This document shows positions 31,587 through 40,404 of a stretch of DNA of 64,000 nucleotides, piece by piece. The DNA comes from JAFTYO01 sp045613125. Lineage in GTDB: Bacteria > Pseudomonadota > Alphaproteobacteria > RF32 > CAG-239. The DNA is taken from NCBI GenBank assembly GCA_045613125.1, contig JAZLAM010000020.1:1-64000 (forward strand), in the 5' to 3' direction. The translations under genes and the position numbers were made by a program. The notes under the pieces were generated by a model. The model was not told where the DNA came from. It was given only the letters and a program-made list of their open reading frames with translations, and made no database searches. The first letter of the stretch is position 1; every line of letters starts with the position of its first letter.

Positions 31587-33149
31587 ATGATAGATGCTGT
31601 TAAGAAATTTTTCAAGACCGGATTTGCTGATATAAACGAAGTCTTTATTCAACCTTTTATAGAATTGTCATTTTACAAAAAATGCTTTGTTTTAATAGTT
31701 TGTGGTTTGCTTCTTTATGTCCCATATATAAATTTGGTAAACGCCTCTCATGACGAACAGTACACAATGTTAATGAATCGGTTTTCTATCCCGGAGATGA
31801 TTAGAATTATTGCAACCGAAGACGGACATCCTCCGTTTTCTTATCTGTATGCTAAGTTTTGGTGTGTGTTGTTTGGTGGCGATGCATATAATATTTTACC
31901 GATGCGTATTGCGACACTTTTTAGTTTTTTTATGTTAGCACTGTTAGGGGTGTTTCCTGTAAGACGTTTGTTGGGTGATAAAGTAGCTCTTATCTTTATT
32001 GCTTCGGTTTTCTTGTTGCCATCGGCATATTTCTTAGCTATGAACATGAGAATGTATCCGTTAGCAGTGTTTTTGATTACGGGAACATTTATCTATGCTA
32101 TGCTGATGGTTTATAAACCTAAGAAATTCGATTGGTTGTTGTTTGGCATATTTTCACTTCTTTCTCTTTATACTCACTACTATGCTGCCATTTTAACAGT
32201 GGTTATTTGGGGAGTGGTGTTCCTTGATTTGATACGCCTTAAAAAATATAAAACTCTTAAAAAGTTTTTCTTAGGTGGTGTCGTAATTTCTCTTATGTAC
32301 TTACCATGGTTGTTTGCTTTTATGCAACAATATCAAAATATGAAAGAAAATTGGTATCCGACAACAAATCATGTGTTTTTTGCTATTAGAGGAGCTTTGA
32401 TGATTTACCAATCTCCGATAGAGATTTTTACTCTTTTTGCTGAGTTTTTCGGAATTTTATGTTGGTTATTGGTTTTTGAATTTTTAATTGATAAAGATAA
32501 GAAAAATATTACGCATGTTGTTGTAAAACGAGCAGTTTGGGTGTTTTGGAGTATTTATATTATATCAGCATTATCTTCTATCTTTTTTAGACCTAACTTA
32601 GTGGCAATGTATATGTGTATACCAGTAGGATTATTATATTTAAGCATTGCGATAACTTTTGTGCACTTCAAAAAATACAGAACAATGCTTTTACTTTTCT
32701 TATTTCCTGTATTTTTAGTTGGTTATAGTGAATGTTATTATAAAGCTAATGATGAAACACTAGGTAATATGAAAAAATATATTCAAACAAATATGTCGAA
32801 AGATACTTTAGTGTTATATGATTATACTCATGGACATATAAATATGATGTTTTATGGCAAAGACGCCAAGCTTTATTCCACATTATATAAAAACTACTTA
32901 GTTTTATATAAAGATGAAGTGCTAAAGGAAGAAGATAATATTAAAGATTTAAGTAAATATAAAGACATATATCATCTTTCGGTGCTGTGGTGGGACAATG
33001 AATATGGTGGATGTGATGCATCATTTGCAGCAAAATATGAAAGAAAATTTTATTGTTTTAATAAACTGGATGTCAAACAGGCAGAAAAACTTATTGAAAA
33101 GAAGAAAAGTTTTCGAATATTATCACTTGGTAATGTCCAGAAACACTAA
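31587..33149 (+). CDS. GT39/ArnT-like membrane glycosyltransferase
   Basis: 520 residues with about ten membrane helices (first at about 29-45). The first periplasmic loop has SHDEQYTMLM and EDGHPPFSYLYAKFW, the Asp/Glu-containing loop typical of the PMT/ArnT-type (GT-C) enzymes that take sugars from polyprenyl phosphate. The C-terminal region is soluble. The stop overlaps the convergent hemW stop by 4 bases. The acceptor (lipid A, glycan or protein) cannot be read from sequence. Confidence 0.82.
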   Translation: MIDAVKKFFKTGFADINEVFIQPFIELSFYKKCFVLIVCGLLLYVPYINLVNASHDEQYTMLMNRFSIPEMIRIIATEDGHPPFSYLYAKFWCVLFGGDAYNILPMRIATLFSFFMLALLGVFPVRRLLGDKVALIFIASVFLLPSAYFLAMNMRMYPLAVFLITGTFIYAMLMVYKPKKFDWLLFGIFSLLSLYTHYYAAILTVVIWGVVFLDLIRLKKYKTLKKFFLGGVVISLMYLPWLFAFMQQYQNMKENWYPTTNHVFFAIRGALMIYQSPIEIFTLFAEFFGILCWLLVFEFLIDKDKKNITHVVVKRAVWVFWSIYIISALSSIFFRPNLVAMYMCIPVGLLYLSIAITFVHFKKYRTMLLLFLFPVFLVGYSECYYKANDETLGNMKKYIQTNMSKDTLVLYDYTHGHINMMFYGKDAKLYSTLYKNYLVLYKDEVLKEEDNIKDLSKYKDIYHLSVLWWDNEYGGCDASFAAKYERKFYCFNKLDVKQAEKLIEKKKSFRILSLGNVQKH

Positions 33150-34237
33150 CTACATAAATCTTCTATGATTTTATTTAACAACAAGAAACCTTCTTTTGTA
33201 GCATATATACAATCGGAGGTTTCTTTTATTAGACCTAAATTTAACAATTCGTTTTTTGCTTTTTGATTTATAAAATTATCAAATTTTATATTACATATTT
33301 GTTCAAAATGCTGTTTATTTATACCTTGATTAAGCCGTAATCCCATAATTATCAGCTCTTCAGCTCGTTCTTGCTTGGTAAGCTTTTCCATATTATGAGG
33401 ATACGTTATGGCAAAATGTTCATCGTTAATTTTTAAGCGTCCGTGAGCAGATTCTCCAATGCCTATATATTCGTCTCCAAGCCAATAACACTTATTGTGT
33501 GATGACTGATATGAAACTTGAGCAAAATTTGAAACCTCATATTGCGGATAGCCGTTTGCTTCTAAAAAAGATATTGTATCAGTGTACATTCTAGCAGCTA
33601 ATTCTTCATTAAGAGGTTTAATACCTTTTGCTGCAAAAACAGTTCCTTCTTCTATGGTTAACTGATATAATGATAAATGCTTAAATCCAAAATTTACAGA
33701 TTGCTCAAGTTCTTTTTGCCATGAAGAAAATGTTTGTTCTGGTCTTGCATATATCAAATCAATAGAGTGATTATTAAAAGATGTTAAAACCTCCTCAATG
33801 CTATGCAATGCTTGATTTAAGTTATGTGTGCGTCCCAAAAACTTTAAGTCATTGTCATTTAGTGCTTGCACACCAAGAGAAAGACGATTTACACCGGCAT
33901 TTTTAATGAGCTTAAACATGTTTTCATATTCAGAGTTCGGATTGGCTTCTAAGCTGATTTCGATGTTTTTTTCTATCGGCCATAATTTATATATATGTTC
34001 AATGATACGATATATATTTTCGGGTTTTATAAGGGAAGGGGTTCCACCACCAAAAAACACAGATCGAACTACTCTGTTTGGAACTAAAGAATGATAATAA
34101 TCCAATTCTTTTATGTAAGTATCAATAATGAGCGTTTGATCTAAATCTTTTTTTATTTTTTTAAAAAAATCACAATAAGGGCATTTGCTTTTGCAAAAAG
34201 GCCAATGAATATAAATTGATAAGGGTTTATATTCCAT
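33146..34237 (-). CDS. hemW: HemW-type radical SAM protein
   Basis: About 363 residues. The radical SAM cluster motif is C15-KSK-C19-PY-C22, followed by FFGGGTPSL and the SLEANP segment, with a C-terminal HemN-type winged domain. It belongs to the oxygen-independent coproporphyrinogen oxidase-like family; the IYIHWPFCKSKCPYCDF start is HemW rather than HemN, and HemW is a haem chaperone. The ATG at 34237 is chosen; a TTG six codons upstream is possible, and neither has a good ribosome binding site. It follows galU by about 30 bases. Confidence 0.9.
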   Translation of the reverse strand: MEYKPLSIYIHWPFCKSKCPYCDFFKKIKKDLDQTLIIDTYIKELDYYHSLVPNRVVRSVFFGGGTPSLIKPENIYRIIEHIYKLWPIEKNIEISLEANPNSEYENMFKLIKNAGVNRLSLGVQALNDNDLKFLGRTHNLNQALHSIEEVLTSFNNHSIDLIYARPEQTFSSWQKELEQSVNFGFKHLSLYQLTIEEGTVFAAKGIKPLNEELAARMYTDTISFLEANGYPQYEVSNFAQVSYQSSHNKCYWLGDEYIGIGESAHGRLKINDEHFAITYPHNMEKLTKQERAEELIIMGLRLNQGINKQHFEQICNIKFDNFINQKAKNELLNLGLIKETSDCIYATKEGFLLLNKIIEDLCS

Positions 34238-34266
34238 TGGCCTTAAAACTTTCAATAAAATTGATA

Positions 34267-35157
34267 TTAAACTAAAATTGTATCAAGAAGTTCTTTGGTA
34301 TACGCCCTTAAATCAGGATTTAACATCAAAGATAATTTCAAATTTGATTTAGCCAGTTCATCGTTGGTGCCACAATCAAAACGCAGACCTCTGCATAACA
34401 CACCTGTTAACGGTACACCACGTTCTGTAGCCAAATTAAGAGCATCGGTAAGATTAATTTCACCATTTGAACCGTTTTTAACTTCAGGTAAAATATCCAT
34501 AATTACATTAGGTAAAATATATGGCCCCATGCTGGCATAATTTGACGGAACTTCTTCCAATTTTGGTTTTTCAACCAAACCTTTAGCCTGAACAGTGCGT
34601 CCATCCCTTACGGCACCGACCAATGCACCATATCTTACCATTTCTTCTTTCGGAAATTCCATAATATTTTCAACTATCCCGCCGGTTTTTTCATAAACAT
34701 CGGAAAGTTGTTTTAAGATACCTTCTCCGTGAAAATTAATATATATATCATCCGGCCACATTACAATGAAATCTCGTTTTCCGACAATTTCTTTGGCCAT
34801 TAAAATTGCATGTCCGTTACCTAAAGGCTCTTTTTGTTCAGCAAAAGAAAATTTCATCCCTTCAGGAATTATATCTTTAACAGCTTTGAGTAAATCTGTT
34901 TTTCCCTTTTTTTCTAAATGTGCTTCAAGCCAAGGATATGGAGAAAAATATCTTTCAAAAAGATGTTTACAAGATTGATCACTATAAATAAAGACAATCT
35001 CTTTAACACCGATTTCTTTACAAGCATTTATGGCATATTGAATAATCGGAAGGTTGTTTAATGTTAAAAAACCTTTATGTAAAACTTTAGTTGCTGGGAG
35101 GTTGCGAGTAGATAAACCGGCAACCGGTAAAATACAAACTTCTGGTTTGTTAGGCAT
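34267..35157 (-). CDS. galU: UTP-glucose-1-phosphate uridylyltransferase
   Basis: 296 residues; makes UDP-glucose from UTP and glucose 1-phosphate. The N-terminus LPVAGLSTRNLPATKVLHKGFL matches the GalU nucleotide-binding loop, with slight changes from the usual PAAGLGTRFLPATK. VMWPDDIYI, GLVEKPK and LRFDCGT are the other family marks. GGAG lies before the ATG. Supplies UDP-glucose for surface glycans, consistent with the nearby glycosyltransferase cluster. Confidence 0.93.
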   Translation of the reverse strand: MPNKPEVCILPVAGLSTRNLPATKVLHKGFLTLNNLPIIQYAINACKEIGVKEIVFIYSDQSCKHLFERYFSPYPWLEAHLEKKGKTDLLKAVKDIIPEGMKFSFAEQKEPLGNGHAILMAKEIVGKRDFIVMWPDDIYINFHGEGILKQLSDVYEKTGGIVENIMEFPKEEMVRYGALVGAVRDGRTVQAKGLVEKPKLEEVPSNYASMGPYILPNVIMDILPEVKNGSNGEINLTDALNLATERGVPLTGVLCRGLRFDCGTNDELAKSNLKLSLMLNPDLRAYTKELLDTILV

Positions 35158-35251
35158 ATTTTAGCTCCAAATTATATAGTTAGTGTTATATAACCCAATA
35201 TAACATTGTTTTTATATAAAGCAACAAATGTTTTATGATGTTTGCACAGCA

Positions 35252-36805
35252 TTATCTTGCATATTGATTAAATATATATGCATTTATATCTGGAGTAAAA
35301 CCATTATCTTTTATGCGTTTATTATTGATAGAATTTTGGATTATATGTCCATACCTGTTAGAGACCTGATATATACCTTCAAAACGAGCAATTTCCGAAG
35401 CTGAAAGGTTTGTAAAAGCTTCTTCAATATCCAAAGATGCAGAAGGTGAAAATTCATCAAAAGTGGGTTCTAACTTACCAATCATGCGTAAAAAACACAT
35501 TCTGTTAGTTTCATCATCAAGGCTAAAAGCTTCTTTTGCATTAAAATCTTTTAACGATTCCGGCATATATTCATTAAACAAAAAGTCTCGGCATTCTTTA
35601 TATGTTCCGTCTGCAAAATCTGGCTCGGCTTCAATCTGGAGATATCCATCATCTTCGAGGCGTCTTACTTTATCAACAACCATCATATTATATTGATGTA
35701 TTGCATTTTTGTTTATTTGTGCAATTTTGTTCGTCAAGATTTTCTTTCTTGCCAATAACTGAGCTTTTTCCATTTCTTGTTGTTTAACATTTTTTTGCAT
35801 TCTTATTTCTTCAGGATCTTGGCTGTTTTTATTAAGTTGTTTTTTTAATCTCTCTGTTTTATCATAGTCTTTATTTATCTGTTTTTCAATTTCTCTAATT
35901 TCTTCATAAACTTTATGAGTTCTTATATCTGCATAATAAAGACAATCTATTTTGAATTGTACTTCTGTATCAATTATTTGGCCTTCTTCATCAGGAATAT
36001 GTAAAACAAGTTTGATATCAAAATACATTTTGGGGTTATCTTCCAATTTGTCGGTAAAACGATTACGAGTTTCTTCAAAAATGGTATAATAAGGCTCTTC
36101 TTCTTTTATCCTTTTTTCTTCAGAAGCGTTGGTTTTGTGATAGTCTTTGGAATTTTTTGTACATATGGTTCTGTCTCTTTGAAACAAATTACAAACACGT
36201 TCAACATCGGTTTTGTATTTACAAGTTACCGTAAGGCGTAAAGGATCATGTAACTTACTGCTTGGAGACGGTATATCTTGTAAAGCTGAAGTATATCCTT
36301 CTCTATCTTCATCAATAAATGCAATATCCGAAATTTTATGCAACTCTTTATTATATTCTTTACCATATTCATAAATGGTTTTATCAACCGCTCTTCTTGC
36401 ATCTTTCATTTTCGGAAAGATAATTTTTATCGGATTGTTAAATTTATCAAAATATAAAAGTTCGGTGTTTGTGAAAGGAGTAACAACTTTTAGCGAATAG
36501 TTTATCGGAGCTCCGTTTGCATCTGTTTCAACTTTACCGGTGTTAAGATCAATTGCATAAGTTGCTTCCGGTTGTCTGAATAAGTCAAAAATAGCACGAT
36601 ATGTACGATTATATATTTTACCTGGATTTTTATAAAACTTTTTTAAACAGTCATAACTAATGTCATCAATTTCCATATCTTTATATGCTTGATAAATAAT
36701 CGCAAGGTTTTTCTCAGACATTTCGGATATAATTTCTTTTATCCGATTCTTAGGCATTTCAAAAACTTCACTTACACTATATTCTTTTTCTTTATTTTCT
36801 AACAT
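35252..36805 (-). CDS. Hypothetical protein with possible RelA/SpoT-fold domain
   Basis: About 517 residues, cytoplasmic, highly charged. Residues around 120-330 have a pattern reminiscent of RelA/SpoT nucleotidyltransferase domains: KLHDPLRLTVTCKYKTDVERV (compare I.D..G.R), then YFDIKLVLHIP, TEVQFKIDCLYYADIRTHKVYEEIRE (compare ElQi......aK...H..YE..R). A coiled-coil-like Lys/Gln/Glu stretch follows. The match is by eye and weak; catalytic residues are not all identifiable. Start set at the ATG at 36805, after AAAGG; longer starts to 36838 exist. Transcribed divergently from folA-thyA. Confidence 0.5.
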   Translation of the reverse strand: MLENKEKEYSVSEVFEMPKNRIKEIISEMSEKNLAIIYQAYKDMEIDDISYDCLKKFYKNPGKIYNRTYRAIFDLFRQPEATYAIDLNTGKVETDANGAPINYSLKVVTPFTNTELLYFDKFNNPIKIIFPKMKDARRAVDKTIYEYGKEYNKELHKISDIAFIDEDREGYTSALQDIPSPSSKLHDPLRLTVTCKYKTDVERVCNLFQRDRTICTKNSKDYHKTNASEEKRIKEEEPYYTIFEETRNRFTDKLEDNPKMYFDIKLVLHIPDEEGQIIDTEVQFKIDCLYYADIRTHKVYEEIREIEKQINKDYDKTERLKKQLNKNSQDPEEIRMQKNVKQQEMEKAQLLARKKILTNKIAQINKNAIHQYNMMVVDKVRRLEDDGYLQIEAEPDFADGTYKECRDFLFNEYMPESLKDFNAKEAFSLDDETNRMCFLRMIGKLEPTFDEFSPSASLDIEEAFTNLSASEIARFEGIYQVSNRYGHIIQNSINNKRIKDNGFTPDINAYIFNQYAR

Positions 36806-36959
36806 GTTACAACCTTTCATGAAGAAACATTTTGCCATAAATTTTATTGTTTGGCAAGTTTTAATTTTAGTCCTAAATAAAAATATACATGTGTGTTAAA
36901 TGATAAAAGAGTTGAGGTTTAAAAATATACTGTTATTCTTAAACTCAAGGAGAAATATA

Positions 36960-37538
36960 ATGACTAAAGTTGCAGTATGGTGCAGACATCAAAATGACAA
37001 TATCATTGGTATAGGGCCGGAAATTCCATGGCGTGTGTCGTCAGATTTTAAGCGTTTCAGACGTATTACCGAAGGACAAAATATTGTTGCGGGAGAGAAA
37101 ACTTACGAAAGTTTTCCTAACAGGACTTTACCTAACAGAAAAATTTATGTTCTGACCTTTAATGAAAGTTATGAAGTTTCGGATAATAAAAACCACTTTG
37201 TTGTTACTGATATAAATAAATTTAAAGATTTTGAACAAGATTTGTATATTTCCGGTGGAGCTACCATATATAAGCTTTTTATGAGCTTGAATGAAAAATT
37301 GATGCCGGATATTATAGTTGATAGTGTCTATAAAGGAGAACTTAATCCTAATTTGACGGGAGATAAAATTGATATTACGGAATGTGTTAATATTATGAAT
37401 GATAAATATTTTCGTATTTCAGATGAGTATGAATTGGATAATATCATAACTTCCGTATGGGTTAAAAAAGGTGATTTTGTTGAACAATCTGTCCTTAAAC
37501 GGATTATTTACGCGATAGAAAACGAAGGAGAAAAATAA
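36960..37538 (+). CDS. folA: Dihydrofolate reductase
   Basis: 192 residues; reduces dihydrofolate to tetrahydrofolate. IIGIGPEIPWRVSSDFKRFRRITEGQ carries the substrate-binding Trp and catalytic acid of the family (compare LPW..P.D...F), then IVAGEKTYESFPNRTLPNRKIYVLT and YISGGATIY for NADPH. The usual GRKT reads GEKT, and the C-terminus is about 25 residues longer than normal. Start at 36960 after AAGGAG; the open frame extends 20 codons upstream without support. The next codon after its stop is the thyA ATG, so the pair is co-translated. Confidence 0.88.
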   Translation: MTKVAVWCRHQNDNIIGIGPEIPWRVSSDFKRFRRITEGQNIVAGEKTYESFPNRTLPNRKIYVLTFNESYEVSDNKNHFVVTDINKFKDFEQDLYISGGATIYKLFMSLNEKLMPDIIVDSVYKGELNPNLTGDKIDITECVNIMNDKYFRISDEYELDNIITSVWVKKGDFVEQSVLKRIIYAIENEGEK

Positions 37539-38324
37539 ATGAAAGAATATCTTGATTTGCTGCAAGACATTTTGGATAACGGTGTTGATAAAATCGATAG
37601 GACAGGGGTTGGAACGCGTTCTGTGTTCGGACGACAAATGCGTTTTGATTTGAGCAAAGGTTTTCCTCTTGTAACAACTAAGAAAGTCCATCTTAAAAGC
37701 ATTATTTATGAACTCCTATGGTTTATAAAAGGTGATACAAACGTTAAATATTTGCAAGACAATGGTGTTCGTATATGGAATGAATGGGCTGATGAAAATG
37801 GCAATTTGGGTCCTGTTTATGGTTCTCAATGGCGCAATTGGAACGGTGAAGGTGTTGATCAACTGGCAGATGTTATCAAACGTTTGAAAGAAACTCCAAA
37901 TGATAGAAGAATGATTGTATCAGCTTGGAATGTCAGTAAAATTTCGCAAATGAAATTGCCTCCGTGTCATATGATGTTCCAATTTTATGTGGCAAATGGT
38001 AAACTTTCGTGTATGTTGTATCAACGTTCGTGCGATATGTTTTTAGGTGTTCCGTTTAATATAGCATCATACGCTCTTTTAACCATGATGATAGCTCAAG
38101 TATGCGGTTTAGAGGTTGGAGAGTTTGTTCATACCTTGGGAGATACTCATATATATCACAACCATTTTGATCAGGTAAAAGAACAACTTACACATACACC
38201 GTTAAAGCTTCCGGTTATGAAAATTAATCCTGATGTTAAAGATATAAATGACTTTAAGTTTGAAGATTTTGAACTGGTTGGATATGAAAGTTACGGAGTT
38301 ATAAAAGGTAAAGTTGCCGTATAA
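37539..38324 (+). CDS. thyA: Thymidylate synthase
   Basis: 261 residues, the normal short ThyA length. It methylates dUMP to dTMP using methylene-tetrahydrofolate, producing the dihydrofolate that the preceding gene's product recycles. Marks: RTGVGTRSVFG, the catalytic Cys in LPPCHMMFQFYV, the QRSCDMFLGVPFNIASYALL helix and HTLGDTHIYHNH. No gap to folA; the order folA-thyA is the reverse of the common thyA-folA. Confidence 0.97.
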   Translation: MKEYLDLLQDILDNGVDKIDRTGVGTRSVFGRQMRFDLSKGFPLVTTKKVHLKSIIYELLWFIKGDTNVKYLQDNGVRIWNEWADENGNLGPVYGSQWRNWNGEGVDQLADVIKRLKETPNDRRMIVSAWNVSKISQMKLPPCHMMFQFYVANGKLSCMLYQRSCDMFLGVPFNIASYALLTMMIAQVCGLEVGEFVHTLGDTHIYHNHFDQVKEQLTHTPLKLPVMKINPDVKDINDFKFEDFELVGYESYGVIKGKVAV

Positions 38325-38343
38325 ATTATACTTTATTTTTATT

Positions 38344-38391
38344 AAATAGCATATTTATGGTTGACAAAAAACATAAATATGCTATTTTTTT
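38344..38391 (+). terminator. Terminator after thyA
   Basis: Perfect 16-bp stem (38344-38359 with 38372-38387) containing AGCATATTTATG, loop of 12, then TTTTG. Confidence 0.8.
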
Positions 38392-38440
38392 GTTTAGATA
38401 TATATAATTAGTACGTATAACACTTATAATTAAAATCATT

Positions 38441-39004
38441 ATGAAAACAAATCACACTAAAGAAAGAGCTAGACTCTTTACTACATCTGCAGATGTGTTA
38501 AAATTAAAGGATGCACAATTGCAAAAGAAAACAGTCAAAACACCACTGCCAATAATTTACAAGACAGAAGATGGGATGTTTGAAGAACTCAATTATCTTG
38601 ACTTATCAAGACGTCATGAGGTTTGTGGTATTTTAACCGGAATGATTGTTTGGCCTCTTGTCGGACAAAGTTTTAACATTCCCTACTTTGGTGTTGAAAA
38701 ATACGTCGAAACTAGTAATGGAGAAGTAGATGAACTTTGTTTGCCAAGTGTTGCCGGTTTCGAGAGCTTTGATGAAGGAGAACTGAATGCAACTTTTCAT
38801 ATTTTAAGATCTTACGGCTTAGAATGTGAAGATTTTGTAAAACATGGCGTTTATTGGACAAGAAATCGAGACGGATACTCTGTCGCTGCATATTCGTTTG
38901 CAAGCAAAACTACGTATTATGTCAATCCAAACAGAAGGACAGGACATTTCCGTGGTTGTGTGTCAAAATGCCGTTTGTGTATTAGCGGTAAACTCAAAAA
39001 ATAG
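38441..39004 (+). CDS. Hypothetical protein, no Shine-Dalgarno
   Basis: 187 residues, soluble, without signal peptide. The middle has PSVAGFESFDEGELNATFHILRSYGLE, and the C-terminus is Arg/Cys-rich (RRTGHFRGCVSKCRLCISGKLKK). I recognise no family. The leader is purely AT-rich (AATTAAAATCATT before ATG), as for the lipoprotein at 13321 and unlike most neighbours. It has its own terminator at 39036-39068. It stands next to the repeat-bearing region of DUF4402 copy 2, which fits accessory DNA. Confidence 0.6.
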   Translation: MKTNHTKERARLFTTSADVLKLKDAQLQKKTVKTPLPIIYKTEDGMFEELNYLDLSRRHEVCGILTGMIVWPLVGQSFNIPYFGVEKYVETSNGEVDELCLPSVAGFESFDEGELNATFHILRSYGLECEDFVKHGVYWTRNRDGYSVAAYSFASKTTYYVNPNRRTGHFRGCVSKCRLCISGKLKK

Positions 39005-39035
39005 TAGGAATAATCTTGCTGATTTGTACAAATTT

Positions 39036-39068
39036 ATACCTCCCAACCAAGTTGGGAGGTATGTTTTT
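39036..39068 (+). terminator. Terminator after 38441-39004
   Basis: Perfect stem ATACCTCCCAAC (39036-39047), loop CAA, GTTGGGAGGTAT (39051-39062), then GTTTTTG. Confidence 0.85.
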
Positions 39069-39118
39069 GAATTAGATTTAAAAAAGCATCATCGTATGAG
39101 TTGTTAGTTGGGAAAATT

Positions 39119-39265
39119 TAATCGGGAGATCGCTGGACGCGTTCGGCATAAAAGCCTCAGCGAGCGATGACTTTTACTAGAATCGTCACCGGCTTTGAAC
39201 GAAAAAAATAATACTGTCACCGCTCCGAGCAAAGCGAGATCAAGCGGCCTTCAAATTAGTTTAAA
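39119..39265. repeat. REP-like intergenic repeat, copy near DUF4402 copy 2
   Basis: Starts GGGAGATCGCTGGACGC, includes TTCGGCATAAA-GCC and CGAGCGATGACTTTT, and ends with GCGAGATCAAGCGGCCTTC. It resembles 1147-1330. It contains stems ATCGCT/AGCGAT and CCGCT/AGCGG, so it is itself palindromic, and it aligns with the other copy in either orientation over parts of its length. Confidence 0.5.
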
Positions 39266-39423
39266 AAATCGGAAGGTCCCTTGACGTTTCTTGGCAGAAA
39301 CGAGGGAAGACAGGTTTGTGTTTTTTTGTATTTTTATGGCATAAAATGGGTATTTTTTTCAGCAAATGAGAATCGTTAAAAAACGTTTATTTACAATGCT
39401 TTCAAGCATTTAAAACTGCTCTA

Positions 39424-39441
39424 TTTAAACGTACGTTTAAA
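39424..39441. promoter_or_regulatory. Palindrome TTTAAACGTACGTTTAAA, site 2 of module B
   Basis: Perfect 18-bp palindrome identical to 996-1013. Flanked by ACTGCT and AGCAGT, which extend the dyad. Confidence 0.5.
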
Positions 39442-39555
39442 TCAAGCAGTTTTTTTGATGTTTTTTTCGAACCTCTATTTCTTCTAAATCTTTGAAAAAC
39501 AATAAAATGCAAATTTTAAATTTTGTAAATTTCTCCTTTTTACACTGCGTCAAAA

Positions 39556-39567
39556 AAACGTACGTTT
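39556..39567. promoter_or_regulatory. Palindrome AAACGTACGTTT, site 1 of module B
   Basis: Perfect 12-bp palindrome corresponding to 870-881, about 110 bp upstream of the DUF4402 copy 2 start codon, within the conserved string GCGTCAAAAAAACGTACG. Confidence 0.5.
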
Positions 39568-39609
39568 AAATTACACTACTTATGTGCTGAAAAAACTTGG
39601 AAATCTGGA

Positions 39610-39622
39610 CCAAAGCGCTTGG
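39610..39622. promoter_or_regulatory. Dyad CCAAAGCGCTTGG
   Basis: Exact reverse complement of the site at 815-827, at the same position relative to the gene. Confidence 0.4.
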
Positions 39623-39678
39623 TGTGGTTGTTCGTTTTTTTAGCCTATGTAACGTTATATAAATAGGAGATTTTTATT

Positions 39679-40296
39679 ATGAAAAAACATATTTTATTAA
39701 CAACAATGGCAATGCTTTTATCTGCTACGGCTATTAATGCAAATGCCGGTTCAAACAGCGCAACCCTTGAAATGACAGTATCTGTGTTAGCACCAGTTGA
39801 AATTATCAAAAAGCAATATCTAGGATTTGGTGTAGTTCTAGCAGGAGAAGAAGGTGAAACCGTGATTGTTACAACAGACGGAAAATTAGATCCGAAATCC
39901 ACCGCAACTATGATGTTAAAAGCCACATATCAGAACTATGGCGATGGTGAGTCCTATCCGGGTACTGCACATGGTTCATTAAATGAGGGTTTATTTCAAA
40001 TTAAACACCCGGACATAACAACGGAATATGATGAAGAAAGTTTGAATTTATTATATAAAGTAAACTTTGCTCAGAATGAAGTTAATCTTGTTGATGCCGC
40101 AACCGGAACAACGTGTGGCAGCGTTAGTGGTTTTGACGCTCGTTTTACACCTTCAGCTGAAGGAGAAATGCATCTTCATGTTGGTGGAACTTTTACAACC
40201 GCTAAGATGAGTAAAAGTGCAACATGTCAGGGGGAAACAACTGTTACAATCGTTTTAAATGAAGAGTATATAAAAAGTGATATAGAGAATATGTAG
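39679..40296 (+). CDS. Secreted DUF4402-type protein, copy 2
   Basis: 205 residues with a signal peptide (MKKHILLTTMAMLLSATAINANA). Like copy 1, the mature part has SNSATLEM, the YLGFGVVLAGEEGETVIVTTDGKL segment and a C-terminal GEMHLHVGGTFTT strand region with two cysteines. It differs from copy 1 mainly in the middle (a longer loop near TYQNYGDGESYPG) and in the C-terminal tail. AGGAG lies 10 bases before the ATG. Both copies probably make alternative or additive forms of one exported beta-rich protein. Family assignment by eye. Confidence 0.72.
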   Translation: MKKHILLTTMAMLLSATAINANAGSNSATLEMTVSVLAPVEIIKKQYLGFGVVLAGEEGETVIVTTDGKLDPKSTATMMLKATYQNYGDGESYPGTAHGSLNEGLFQIKHPDITTEYDEESLNLLYKVNFAQNEVNLVDAATGTTCGSVSGFDARFTPSAEGEMHLHVGGTFTTAKMSKSATCQGETTVTIVLNEEYIKSDIENM

Positions 40297-40350
40297 TTCA
40301 ATATATTGCCAATAAAAAACTCGTTTATGTTCAGCTAGTGTCTGATACAA

Positions 40351-40386
40351 AAAAAAGCTTGGATGAAAAATCCAAGCTTTTTTGTA
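40351..40386. terminator. Bidirectional terminator, DUF4402 copy 2 / rpsI
   Basis: Perfect 14-bp stem AAAAAAGCTTGGAT (40351-40364) with its complement at 40370-40383, between convergent genes. Confidence 0.85.
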
Positions 40387-40404
40387 TTCTGTAAAACGTA
40401 AATA

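Larger units (their letters stand above)
39271..39665 (+). repeat. Upstream control module B (inverted copy of module A)
   Basis: Gene-free upstream region of DUF4402 copy 2. From left to right it has the hairpin GTCCCT-TGA-CGTTTCT (39276-39308), an unmatched A/T-rich stretch, the palindromes at 39424-39441 and 39556-39567, CCAAAGCGCTTGG (39610-39622) and the TAACGTTA dyad (39647-39660). Block order and spacing mirror 778-1134. Confidence 0.8.
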
